Positions 25,701-33,479 of a stretch of 64,000 bases of DNA are shown piece after piece. The notes beneath the pieces are model-generated. The model ran no database searches. It saw nothing but the letters and a program-made list of their open reading frames with translations, and was not told the DNA's origin. Position 1 is the first letter of the stretch. Every line of letters begins with the position of its first letter. Source of the DNA: Planctomycetaceae bacterium (GTDB lineage Bacteria > Planctomycetota > Planctomycetia > Pirellulales > Lacipirellulaceae); the NCBI GenBank assembly GCA_002702655.1, contig PABB01000015.1, positions 1 to 64,000 of the forward strand, given 5' to 3'. Both the position numbers and the translations under genes were made by a program.

Positions 25701-25994
25701 GCCTTCGTCGGCGGCCAGTTTGTCGGCGGTGCTCGCGACCAACACGCGATACGCCGTTTGCACCTGGGCCGCTTCATCCGCAACGACGATCCAGCTCAGT
25801 TCGGGGTGGGGATTGTCGACTCCCAGCGGCGCCGTGCGATACTCGCACCGCAAGCGCTGCGGCGTCAGCGCGCCGTCGTCCGCGCTGGCCTGCGTCGCCG
25901 GACAAACTGCCGTGGCCGCAATCGCAACACTCGCCAACCACAGCCCGCGCGTCACCCGCGGGCGGGCGGCGACTTGATTCTTTGAGCAAAACAT
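22722..25994 (-). CDS. exported GH78 alpha-L-rhamnosidase
   Basis: The protein has about 1090 residues with a signal peptide (GLWLASVAIAATAVCPATQASA). N-terminal beta-sandwich domains (Ig-like and carbohydrate-binding, with LYLNGQLVNRDYFSSGWTDY) precede an (alpha/alpha)6 catalytic barrel. The barrel carries the family signature DVPTDCPQRDERLGWTGDAQ, which includes the general acid Glu. The enzyme releases L-rhamnose from plant or algal polysaccharides or glycosides. No sulfatase or rhamnose-catabolism gene is adjacent. The ATG at 25994 directly precedes the signal peptide; the longer open frame upstream has no export features. Confidence 0.93.
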   Translation of the reverse strand: MFCSKNQVAARPRVTRGLWLASVAIAATAVCPATQASADDGALTPQRLRCEYRTAPLGVDNPHPELSWIVVADEAAQVQTAYRVLVASTADKLAADEGDLWDSGQVESDATFGVRYEGQPLASHQQCYWKVQTWDAAGDVGPWSEPALWTVGILDATEWTGEWIGNDQDRPVEAEVADFGDARWIWHAADPEQPPREQRVFVRTWELPKDVQLATATITVAADDNCTVHVNGHQVAFTRELPVPMRADVRPYLQAGDNEVRVVAANGAGPAGLLLAIDAETAAGDKLSVVTDDAWRSASPAGQDWRTMPLVNAKPVRDQGPAGSQPWGEVKLGAYATAPPAYLRSDFTPQKEVRRATAYLTALGWADLYLNGQLVNRDYFSSGWTDYNKRVYYRAYEVTDAVRAGDNLLGIVLADGWYSGRIGWGGSRDVYGKRPRVRMMLRLEYEDGSVETVATDKSWTAVDGPTQLADILIGEEYDARAELQDWNAAEPQGGRVLRVRTGAEVSPTIQWHPGPPVVEVAEFPAEEITEPAPGVYVFDLGQNFAGVVRLKVRGRTGQQIQLRYAERLNEDGTPYTTNLRFARVIDRYTCRGDGEEVWQPRHTFHGFQYVEVTGLDEKPTLDAVTGIALASATPIVSEFECSDPTLNRLYKNVLWTQLANFIDVPTDCPQRDERLGWTGDAQVYVNTACMNCDVQAFFRKWLVDLSDAQRGDGQFPKVAPVVMGLDDGGPAWADAGVICPWTIYEVYGDRTLLEQQYPSMTRFVEFCRNRSKDGVLPPDGYHCFGDWLSINADTPKDVIYTAYFANAARVTAQAAEALGHDEDAAKYRDYYESIKRAFNETYVGDDGVIRGDTQCCYVLALAYDLLDGEQEEQARQHLVDDIRERGWHLSTGFIGTKDLMLVLSKIGEVDVALKLLHQDTFPGWCFSIKQGATSIWERWDGWTPERGFQDVGMNSFAHYSFGAVYGWMVENLGGIRRTGVAYQTIELRPQFDPSLDHCEVIYDSIRGPIRVAWERGEMMVDLAVEIPANSRATLVLERRFLPEPAENEDELATIVSRQRGPTDATWRVTDSTIEADLPSGRYQFSIPERN

Positions 25995-26260
25995 GAGATG
26001 TCTCAAGCACGAGAAAATTTGCAGACAAGCAGAGCCGTCGACGCGCCATCGTCGTTGGGGAAATCCCAAAACGGCGCGGGACGCACTCCATCGGATCGGC
26101 TGCCCGTGCGGGTGTCAAGCAGACTCCGCTGCGGGGCGTCGCGGCAAAACCGCCGACACACACAGCAGCTCAGCGGATTTGCCCATCGCTGCACGGTTTT
26201 GGCGTGTACAATCAAAGGAGAGCACGTACTCGTGGCATCCATGGCGGGAGGGCGCAAGCG

Positions 26261-27088
26261 ATGATCAAACGCATTCTGGTCGGACTGGGCGATCTGCCCC
26301 ATGCACGCACGGCGACCGCCGCGGCGGTGGAGATCGCCCGCGCCACCGGCGCCGAAGTGACCGGCGTCACGCTCTTCGACCCGGCCAGCCTGGAGTGCTG
26401 CGGTCCGGTCCCCATCGGCGGCGGCGCATATGCCCGCGAGCTGGAGGAAGCCCGCATTAAATCGGCTGGCGACGTGATCGCCGCGGTGACCGAAGCGTTT
26501 GTCGCCAGTTGCCAGCAGGCCCGTTTGAAACACTCCGTCGTGAACGAAACGGGCGACCCGCTCACTCAACTGGCCGCTGACTCGCGGTACCACGATTTGA
26601 CCATCTGCGGTCTGCATGGCCTGTTCGAACACGGCGTGATCGCCGAACCGGCGGACCAGATGGCCGCGATTGTAAAAGCGGGCGTGCGTCCCCTGCTGGC
26701 GGTGACCGGCGAGGAGCGTCCGGTGCAGCGCGTGCTGATCGCCTACAGCGGTTCGGTCGAATCGGCCAAGACCATGCGACGGTTCGTGCAGAGCGGCCTG
26801 TGGCGCGACGCACACCTGCGGATCGTCACCTTCCAAGAGGACGCTGAATTGGGCCGGCAGTTGCTCGACGATGCGGCGGCGTACTGTCTGGCCCATGGCC
26901 TGCAGCCGCACACCGAGTGCGTTCCCCAGGCGCCCGACCATCACTTGCTCCCCTACGCGGACCAGCACAAGAGCGACCTGATCGTGATGGGCAACAGTGC
27001 GAAGAACCTCCTGTTGCGCAAGATTTTCGGCGAGACGGCGCTGCACGCGATGCGCAACGCCGACCGTCCGCTGTTCTTAGCGCAATAG
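26261..27088 (+). CDS. tandem universal stress protein
   Basis: The protein has 275 residues and two UspA-type domains. The first begins KRILVGLGDLPHARTATAAA; the second begins VQRVLIAYSGSVESAKTM and ends DLIVMGNSAKNLLLRKIFGETALHAM. The second resembles the ATP-binding G-2X-G-9X-G(S/T) pattern only partly (MGNSAKN). The start is supported by GGGAGG nine bases upstream. The promoter region is shared with the divergent rhamnosidase gene. Confidence 0.85.
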   Translation: MIKRILVGLGDLPHARTATAAAVEIARATGAEVTGVTLFDPASLECCGPVPIGGGAYARELEEARIKSAGDVIAAVTEAFVASCQQARLKHSVVNETGDPLTQLAADSRYHDLTICGLHGLFEHGVIAEPADQMAAIVKAGVRPLLAVTGEERPVQRVLIAYSGSVESAKTMRRFVQSGLWRDAHLRIVTFQEDAELGRQLLDDAAAYCLAHGLQPHTECVPQAPDHHLLPYADQHKSDLIVMGNSAKNLLLRKIFGETALHAMRNADRPLFLAQ

Positions 27089-27349
27089 AGCGTGCGATTA
27101 CGCACGGGGGGCTTGCTCCCGCGCCGAGTGCCGCTTTGATTTCCGCGATTCAGCCGATCAGATTCAGCGACCGGGCATGTCCGTCGACGTAAAACCGTCC
27201 TCACTGGGCCGCTTTCGCCCCGCTGGCGGCGCGATTACACTCTAAGCTTTCGGCGAAACCGCCCGACGCGCGTCGGCTGACGGCGAATTCTGCCTGATCG
27301 ACTTTTCCGATTTCCTGCTCGGCCCGAGCGCGTTCGCGAGGAGTGTGCC

Positions 27350-28723
27350 TTGAGTCCCATTTCAGTTCGATTGTCGGTGATGATGTTCCTCCAGTTTTTC
27401 ACCTGGGGGTCGTGGTTCGTCACCTTGGCATTGTGCATGGGCAGCAGCGGGCTAGACGACTTTATTGCGGACGCGTACAGCAGTGCGCCGATCGCGGCGA
27501 TCGTCGCGCCGCTGTTTCTGGGGCTGATCGCCGACCGACTGTTCCCCTCGCAAATCGTGCAGGGCGTATTGATGCTCGTCGGAGCCGGGCTGATGGCGCT
27601 CGCGGCCAAGGCGGTCGAAGCCGGCGACGGCGGCAAAGCGGTGTGGCTGTTCATTGCCCACATGTTGTGTTACATGCCCACGCTGGGGCTGGGCAACTCG
27701 ATTGCCTTCGCCAACATTGACGACCAAAACAAATTTCCCGCCATTCGCGTGTGGGGCACCATCGGCTGGATTGTTGCCGGTTTGCTGGTCGGCGGTCTGG
27801 GCTGGTCCGACAAGATCAACATCCTGTGGCTCGGCGCGATTGCCTCCGCGGCGTTCGGACTCTACAGCTTCACCTTGCCCCACACCCCGCCGCCTGCCAA
27901 GGGCAAGCCGCTCGACTTGAACAGCCTCTTGATGGTCGACGCGTTTGGGCTGCTCAAGAGCGTGCCCTTCGCGGTGTTCATCCTCTGCTCGACGCTGATC
28001 TGCATCCCGCTGGCCTACTACTACAGCTTCGCATCGAAGCTGCTCGACCAGACCGGTTTTGAGCAAGTCGCGTCAACGATGACGCTGGGGCAGATGAGCG
28101 AGATCATCTTCATGCTGCTCATCCCCGTATTTTTCCGCGCGTTGGGCGTCAAGTGGATGATCCTGGTCGGCATGGCCGCGTGGGTCGTCCGCTACGTGCT
28201 GTTTGCTTTCGGGGCTCCCGAGCAGGTCACTTGGATGCTGCTGCTGGGCGTGCTGCTGCATGGCATCTGCTATGACTTCTTCTTCGTCACCGGCTTCATG
28301 TACACCGACAAGAAGGCCCCCAAAGACGTCCGCAGCCAAGCCCAAAGCATGCTCGTGTTCTTCACGCAGGGCATTGGCATGTTTATCGGCTTCTGGGTCG
28401 CCGGCAACCGGCTGGAAGCCACGATGACCAAGCAGGGCGACCTGGCCGGAGCCATCGCCGAGGCCCGCGGCGCCCAGGAAGTCGGCTTCTTCGAGTCCTT
28501 CGGCAAGATGTTCAGCAAGTCGATCCCCGAGGGGGTCGACGCCCAACTGGTGACCGACACGATGGCCCAGTGGAAGCAGTTTTGGCTGCTGCCCGCCGGC
28601 ATGGCGGCGGCAATCCTGGTGTTGTTCCTGGTCGCCTTCCACGAGAAGCCGGAGATCGACGAAGCGGTGGCCGAAGAGGTGGAAGGCGAAACAATCGCCG
28701 AGACGCCGGAGATGCAGGCTTAA
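27350..28723 (+). CDS. nucleoside:H+ symporter-like MFS transporter
   Basis: The protein has 457 residues and about 12 membrane spans. The opening MMFLQFFTWGSWFVTLALCM, the segment AFANIDDQNKFPAIRVWGTIGWIVAG and the late GFMYTDKKAP closely follow the NupG/XapB nucleoside permease pattern. It probably imports nucleosides or a related small molecule across the inner membrane. The start is TTG, supported by a strong GAGGAG ribosome site six bases upstream. Confidence 0.85.
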   Translation: MSPISVRLSVMMFLQFFTWGSWFVTLALCMGSSGLDDFIADAYSSAPIAAIVAPLFLGLIADRLFPSQIVQGVLMLVGAGLMALAAKAVEAGDGGKAVWLFIAHMLCYMPTLGLGNSIAFANIDDQNKFPAIRVWGTIGWIVAGLLVGGLGWSDKINILWLGAIASAAFGLYSFTLPHTPPPAKGKPLDLNSLLMVDAFGLLKSVPFAVFILCSTLICIPLAYYYSFASKLLDQTGFEQVASTMTLGQMSEIIFMLLIPVFFRALGVKWMILVGMAAWVVRYVLFAFGAPEQVTWMLLLGVLLHGICYDFFFVTGFMYTDKKAPKDVRSQAQSMLVFFTQGIGMFIGFWVAGNRLEATMTKQGDLAGAIAEARGAQEVGFFESFGKMFSKSIPEGVDAQLVTDTMAQWKQFWLLPAGMAAAILVLFLVAFHEKPEIDEAVAEEVEGETIAETPEMQA

Positions 28724-28751
28724 CCGACGCCAGTCGCATTGTCCCTGAGTT

Positions 28752-29822
28752 TCATGGAGCTCCGCCCCGGGCTCGGCGGAGCGCATGCGCAAACCTGCGT
28801 CTCAACCAGGTCAAGCCAGCGGCAATCGTGACCAGCACTGCACGGGCGGGTTCTGGAACGACTGCCACGAGGCCCGCCACCGTTTGAAATTGCGAAGGCG
28901 CGTCTTCAACAAAGTGCGTCACGAGAGCGCCGTCCCGCGATACTTCGAATCCGACGTCCCGGACGTGTAACACCGGTTTGTTCTCCACTGTGAAATACGA
29001 GCCAAAGATCCGTCCCGATCTCGGCTCGACGAACACGTCAGATCCGTGTCCGGGCAATGCAAGCGTGTCGAGGTAGGCTGGCATCCCGAAGGATATGTCG
29101 TAGACATGCACAGCATTGCCGGAACCGTCGGCCACATACAACTCGCCGTTGGCCTCGTTGATGGCAATGTCGGACGGATTGTCCACTTCGGGAATCGCGA
29201 AGTCGTCCACATGCGCGCCATTGGCCGAGAAACGGAAGATTCGATTGCCCACCCCAGCGCCTGCGTTGTTGAGTATGTACACGTCGCCATTCGCCGCAGC
29301 GTCGATCCCACGGGGAAAGACCAGTTCGGGGTGAGAGAACGACTGCGCGACGCTGCCGGAGGCGTCGAGGCGAAAGCTGGTCCGCGGAAGCGATGATTGC
29401 CCGCCAAAGTTCACGTAGATGCTGCCCGCGGCGTCAGTTTCCAGATTCTGACCGCGCGCATTGGCGCCGGCCAGGCCGCTAACATCGGCAAATTCTCCCA
29501 GATAGCCGCCGTGGAAGTTATAGCGCTCGATCGCGCCGGCAAACTCGCCGACGAAGAGGCTCGCACCGTCGGTCGCGAGCGAGAGTCCGTAATAGGATTC
29601 AGGGATGTCCCACCGCTGCTCCATCGGCCCCGTCTCGCTGAACCGATACAACTCGCTAGGCAATCCGACCGCTTCGGCATGTGTCTTGAACCCGACTCCG
29701 AACACAGTCAGCGCCACAGCTTCGGGCCCCTCCGACAAGACCGCGAGGGAGACGACGGTGATCGCGACCACGAGCTTTCGCTCGTTGCTCAAACGTACGA
29801 TTGATGCCAATCTGCTGTTCAT
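28752..29822 (-). CDS. exported beta-propeller (NHL-like) PEP-CTERM protein
   Basis: The protein has 356 residues. The N-terminal signal has a long charged region and then VVAITVVSLAVLS. The core has repeated strands of propeller type (YYGLSLATDGASLFVGEF, GELYVADGSGNAVHVYDI) like NHL or SMP-30 repeats. The C-terminus ends with VPEPARAV, a hydrophobic span and LRRRFAHALRR, a PEP-CTERM tail with an unusually long basic end. The ATG at 29822 has GGGAG upstream. It is convergent with the transporter. Confidence 0.7.
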   Translation of the reverse strand: MNSRLASIVRLSNERKLVVAITVVSLAVLSEGPEAVALTVFGVGFKTHAEAVGLPSELYRFSETGPMEQRWDIPESYYGLSLATDGASLFVGEFAGAIERYNFHGGYLGEFADVSGLAGANARGQNLETDAAGSIYVNFGGQSSLPRTSFRLDASGSVAQSFSHPELVFPRGIDAAANGDVYILNNAGAGVGNRIFRFSANGAHVDDFAIPEVDNPSDIAINEANGELYVADGSGNAVHVYDISFGMPAYLDTLALPGHGSDVFVEPRSGRIFGSYFTVENKPVLHVRDVGFEVSRDGALVTHFVEDAPSQFQTVAGLVAVVPEPARAVLVTIAAGLTWLRRRFAHALRRARGGAP

Positions 29823-30087
29823 GAGACACTCCCTTGGCCAGCCCAATCCCACCTACTGGCGAAGGTCGCCCCGGTACGTAACACCGCTGGACGTATTTCC
29901 CCCCATTCTCAGGGCGCAACGGTGCTGCCGTCAACTTGGAAAGAGACACGCCCGTTTCTCGTCAGGCAGAGCGGTGCAAGAGTTACCGCGGACGACATAG
30001 AACGTGGCGTGTTCAATTGCGGCGGCATACACTGCGGCTTTGTAGGGCTCGAATGACCGTGAGCTCACTGACCGCGGTCAACGCATG

Positions 30088-30414
30088 CTACGGATTTCCG
30101 TCGCTCTTGGACCGCGACTTCAAATTCCACACCGGCCCGAACAGCACGCAGGCCGCGAATTCGCCGATCAGCCCCGAGATCAGCAACGTGGCTAGCGTCG
30201 GCAGCAGGCCTTTGTCGGGCCAGAGATACACCGACGGCAAGAACAGGCACAGCGACACGACAAAGAAGGTCAGCGCGCCGAGGTCCTTGGCCCGCTGCGA
30301 CTCGGCCGAGGATTGGCGCCCGGTGAGTCTTTGCGCAGCGTTGGCAGCGCCCGCCATGGCGGACGGATAGCCCAGCACGATTGCGCCGACAGCGGCAAGC
30401 CAGAAGATGCTCAT
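30088..30414 (-). CDS. small membrane protein, hypothetical
   Basis: The protein has 108 residues and three predicted spans (IFWLAAVGAIVLGYPSAMAG, LGALTFFVVSLCLFLPSVYLW, LPTLATLLISGLIGEFAACV) with a short basic tail. No family was recognised. A longer in-frame opening to 30633 exists, but its N-terminal sequence is arginine-rich and unlike protein. The 290 bp upstream hold no visible gene. Confidence 0.5.
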   Translation of the reverse strand: MSIFWLAAVGAIVLGYPSAMAGAANAAQRLTGRQSSAESQRAKDLGALTFFVVSLCLFLPSVYLWPDKGLLPTLATLLISGLIGEFAACVLFGPVWNLKSRSKSDGNP

Positions 30415-30702
30415 AGGACGGCGTCCCACGGGTGGAGAAGACTCGCCAGTAATTTTGACCGATAGCGGTGCTGGCGTCAAAGGAAATTGCCGCCGCGGTC
30501 GCTGCCAGTAGCGGATAGTTCGGCGAAACCGGTCATAACGGGGCGGAAATGCCCCAGATCGGCCGTTCGGCTGCCTTCCGGCGCCATATCGAGCGCCCCG
30601 GCTCGTCATGGACACTGAGCCAACCGTGAGCACGTCACGCGGAGGCGTCGTCGCTCCAACACCGGTACGTCGCCGAGATTCCCGACCTGACGACCGCGCG
30701 AG

Positions 30703-31773
30703 CTACCGCAAGCGTGCGAGAATCGCTTGCTGCACCGTCGGGCCGTCGGCGGAATCGCTTGCCGTGCACGACAGGTGGCCGAAGGACAGCACCTCGATAT
30801 CCGCCACGCCGGCCAGGCGGCCGCGTTTCACGGCGACGACTCCGTCCCCCTTGCCGTCGACCAGCTCTTCCATGTCGAGCAGCAGATTGTTGAGGCGGTC
30901 GCTCGCGCTGCGCAATCCCGGCAGGCGTCCGCCGGTGACCTCGACGGCATCGCGAATCCAATCCATCTCGTCCGCGCTGACGCTGGCGTCGGTTCCCAAC
31001 AAAATGGCGTACTGCACATCAGGATTGCGCGGGCGAGCGTTGAGCGTGGCGAGAAACTCCGAGCCCGGGACCAGATCGTCGGCCGCCTCGCCGAGGCCAT
31101 CGACGATCGAATCGCGCCACCGCGTCCAGGGGGCGCCCCCGCGACGACCGACCCAGTGCTCCCACAGATCCGTGGCCACCGCCACATGGGCGAGCAATGT
31201 GCCCTGATTCGGCGGGGCGATTTGGATCAGTCGCGTCACGTTGCCCGGATCGAGCGCCGGATCTTCGACGCACGCCCGCGCGACCAGTCCGCCCATCGAG
31301 TGCGTCACCAGCGCGATGCGGCGGTTCGGATGCCGGCGAGCCAGCGCCTTCAATTCTCGTGAGAGCCGCGCGGCCGACTCGCGGAGCGTGTGATCGTTGG
31401 GGTAGGCGAACCCGGCACAGGGAAAGCCAGCTTCCCGCAGCGGAGCCAGAACCCCGTCGTTCTTTTGCGGCGTGGAGTTGAATCCATGCACGATCACGAC
31501 CAGCGGGAGGTCAGCGCTGCACTGCTGCCAGTTGTCGTCGAACTGCAGCCCGTACCGCTCGTCGTCGCTGGGTTTGTAGACGCGATGCCGCACCCAAGAC
31601 CGCCAGCCATAATCGGCCGCTTCGCGAACGAGAGTTTCGCCGATCGATGGCGCCTCGTCGTCCGCCGCGCGGACGTCAGTCGGCCCCAGCGTGATCGCGA
31701 GTGCGGATGCGAGAAGCAATCCGTGCAAAATTCGACGGGAGAGTGTCGGCGCGCGGAGATCGTGCGGCGGCAT
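30703..31773 (-). CDS. exported alpha/beta-hydrolase (lipase/esterase-like)
   Basis: The protein has about 356 residues. The signal peptide is LLLASALAITLGPTDVRA. The hydrolase core shows an oxyanion-hole strand LVVIVHGFNS, the nucleophile elbow ALVTHSMGGLVA (Ser), NVTRLIQIAPPNQGT and a late GHLS that could supply the catalytic His. The best match is a PGAP1/triacylglycerol-lipase-like esterase acting outside the cytoplasm. A GGGAG site eight bases before the ATG at 31773 decides the start over a GTG at 31788. Confidence 0.8.
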   Translation of the reverse strand: MPPHDLRAPTLSRRILHGLLLASALAITLGPTDVRAADDEAPSIGETLVREAADYGWRSWVRHRVYKPSDDERYGLQFDDNWQQCSADLPLVVIVHGFNSTPQKNDGVLAPLREAGFPCAGFAYPNDHTLRESAARLSRELKALARRHPNRRIALVTHSMGGLVARACVEDPALDPGNVTRLIQIAPPNQGTLLAHVAVATDLWEHWVGRRGGAPWTRWRDSIVDGLGEAADDLVPGSEFLATLNARPRNPDVQYAILLGTDASVSADEMDWIRDAVEVTGGRLPGLRSASDRLNNLLLDMEELVDGKGDGVVAVKRGRLAGVADIEVLSFGHLSCTASDSADGPTVQQAILARLR

Positions 31774-32088
31774 CGGCGCGACTCCCAAACGGCGGGTCCA
31801 GCGGGCAGAACTGCAGGAACAAGCGCAGCGGCTGCGTGAATGGTACGGGCGTTGGGGTTGGTACGCAAAGAATTTGCCGGTTGTTCGGCGGGAAGCCGTA
31901 ACTGCCGCTGTGACAATGGTCTACGCGTTCCTGTTGCGCCCAATTCAGCTGCTGGGAACTCCGGGCGAACGCTTCGGCATGTTGCCCGGTGCGGAACGCC
32001 CCACAGGCTGTGCCGTGTCGTTGGGAGCGGAGTCTTGCGTGGATGGGCGGCGTTGCCGCCGCCGCTCACGCGGCGGATGGTGGAGCCG
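31774..32088. other. intergenic region upstream of the esterase
   Basis: This 315-bp stretch lies between the esterase start and the recA end, both on the minus strand. A plus-strand open frame through it contains a protein-like piece (LQEQAQRLREWYGRWGWY) but has no start site and becomes arginine-rich. I see no convincing gene; it may hold the esterase promoter. Confidence 0.3.
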
Positions 32089-33213
32089 TTAGAACTCGTC
32101 GCCTTCTTCGGCGTCCTCGGCCTCGGCGGGGGTAGGTTTGACGGTCATCAGATCCTCGAAGCCGCCGGCCTCGAAGATCCTCTGCTTGATTTCCTCGGCG
32201 ACCTCGGGATTCTCCTTGAGGAACAACCGCGCTTTCTCCTTGCCCTGCCCCAGTTGTTCGTCGCCGTAGCGGAACCAGGCGCCGGTGCGGGCGACGATCT
32301 TCTTGTCCATGCCCAGGTCAAGAATGTCGCCTTCGTAGCTGATCCCGTCGGCGTGCATCATGTCGAACTCGGCCACGCGGAACGGCGGGGCGACCTTGTT
32401 CTTGACCACCTTGGTCCGGACCCGCTGACCGACGACTTCCTCGCCGTCTTTGAGCTGGCCAATTCGCCGCACGTCGATCCGGCAGGAGCAATAGAACTTC
32501 AGCGCTCGGCCGCCGGGCGTGGTTTCAGGACTGCCGAACATCACGCCGATCTTTTCGCGGATCTGATTGATGAAGATCACGCTGGTCTTGGCCTTGGCGA
32601 TGGCGCCGGTGAGCTTGCGCATCGATTGGCTCATCAGCCGGGCCTGCAGGCCGACGTGCGAGTCGCCGATTTCACCGTCGAGTTCCTTCTTGGGCACCAG
32701 GGCCGCCACCGAGTCGACCACGATCACGTCGACCGCGTTACTCTTAATGAGCATCTCGGTGATGTGCATCGCCTCTTCGCCGTTGTTCGGCTGGCTGACC
32801 AGCAGCGTTTCCAGGTCGACGCCTAGTTTTTTGGCCCAACTGGGGTCCAGGGCGTGCTCGGCGTCGATGAACGCGGCGATGCCGTCGTTTTTCTGCGCCT
32901 GGGCGATCACGTGCAGGGCCAGGGTCGTTTTGCCGCTGGATTCGGGGCCGTAGATCTCGATGATCCGCCCCTTGGGGATCCCTTGCCCGCCGAGGGCAAT
33001 GTCCAGCGACAGGCTGCCGGTCGAAATGCCCTCGATTCGGCGGATCTGGTCGGCCCCCAGCGGCATGATCGACCCCTCGCCGAACTGCTTCTCGATCGCC
33101 GCGACCGTGTTTTTCAGATCGGCGCTATTGGCCAGCATCCGATCGGCCGGGGTCTGCGGCGCCGACTTCTTGGCTGAGGACTTCCGACCCGAACTCTTAT
33201 CTTTCTTGGCCAT
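32089..33213 (-). CDS. recA: recombinase RecA
   Basis: The protein has about 374 residues with a Lys/Ser-rich N-terminal extension. The Walker A motif GPESSGKTT is at residues 89-97, the Walker B strand is [14 protein letters not shown], the DNA-binding loop L1 follows [16 protein letters not shown], and L2 is the region after [22 protein letters not shown]. The tail is acidic, as is usual. It carries out homologous recombination and triggers the SOS response. Two overlapping candidate SOS boxes lie at 33317-33351. A start at 33243 with AGAGG six bases upstream is a serious alternative that would add ten residues. Confidence 0.97.
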   Translation of the reverse strand: MAKKDKSSGRKSSAKKSAPQTPADRMLANSADLKNTVAAIEKQFGEGSIMPLGADQIRRIEGISTGSLSLDIALGGQGIPKGRIIEIYGPESSGKTTLALHVIAQAQKNDGIAAFIDAEHALDPSWAKKLGVDLETLLVSQPNNGEEAMHITEMLIKSNAVDVIVVDSVAALVPKKELDGEIGDSHVGLQARLMSQSMRKLTGAIAKAKTSVIFINQIREKIGVMFGSPETTPGGRALKFYCSCRIDVRRIGQLKDGEEVVGQRVRTKVVKNKVAPPFRVAEFDMMHADGISYEGDILDLGMDKKIVARTGAWFRYGDEQLGQGKEKARLFLKENPEVAEEIKQRIFEAGGFEDLMTVKPTPAEAEDAEEGDEF

Positions 33214-33316
33214 GCCATTTCTCGCAGCAGCGGTGGTCACCATAGGAAGCCTCTGGTTGTAGCAGAAGGAAAGTCGGTCGGAAATCGCCCGCGGATTCGC
33301 GCCGGAGAGCACGAAC

Positions 33317-33336
33317 TACTGTACGCACGGATACTA
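33317..33336. promoter_or_regulatory. candidate SOS box 1 upstream of recA
   Basis: TACTGTACGCACGGATACTA is a near-palindrome of two 9-bp half sites around CA. Its reverse complement matches the imuA site at 10525-10544 in 15 of 20 positions. It overlaps box 2 by five bases (TACTA). Confidence 0.65.
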
Positions 33337-33351
33337 TATCGACGTACAGTA
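33332..33351. promoter_or_regulatory. candidate SOS box 2 between recA and the cyclase gene
   Basis: TACTATATCGACGTACAGTA has the same CGTACAGTA half site as box 1 in opposite orientation, so boxes 1 and 2 together frame a 35-bp region with TACTGTACG and CGTACAGTA at its ends. It could control both divergent genes. Confidence 0.55.
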
Positions 33352-33479
33352 TGCGGGACAAGAACGTTTTCGGGAAAATTGCAGATTCAGGGCCAAAGTC
33401 GCAGTCAAACGGCCCCGGCCGATTGATGTACGCTCTGGTCCTGCCCAAAGTTTTCCCGCAGCCGGAGGAACTTGCCGCC

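Noticed and set aside
31840-32092. Plus-strand gene between recA and the esterase
   Set aside because: Only a short protein-like piece, with no ribosome site, and the end overlaps recA out of keeping with a real gene.
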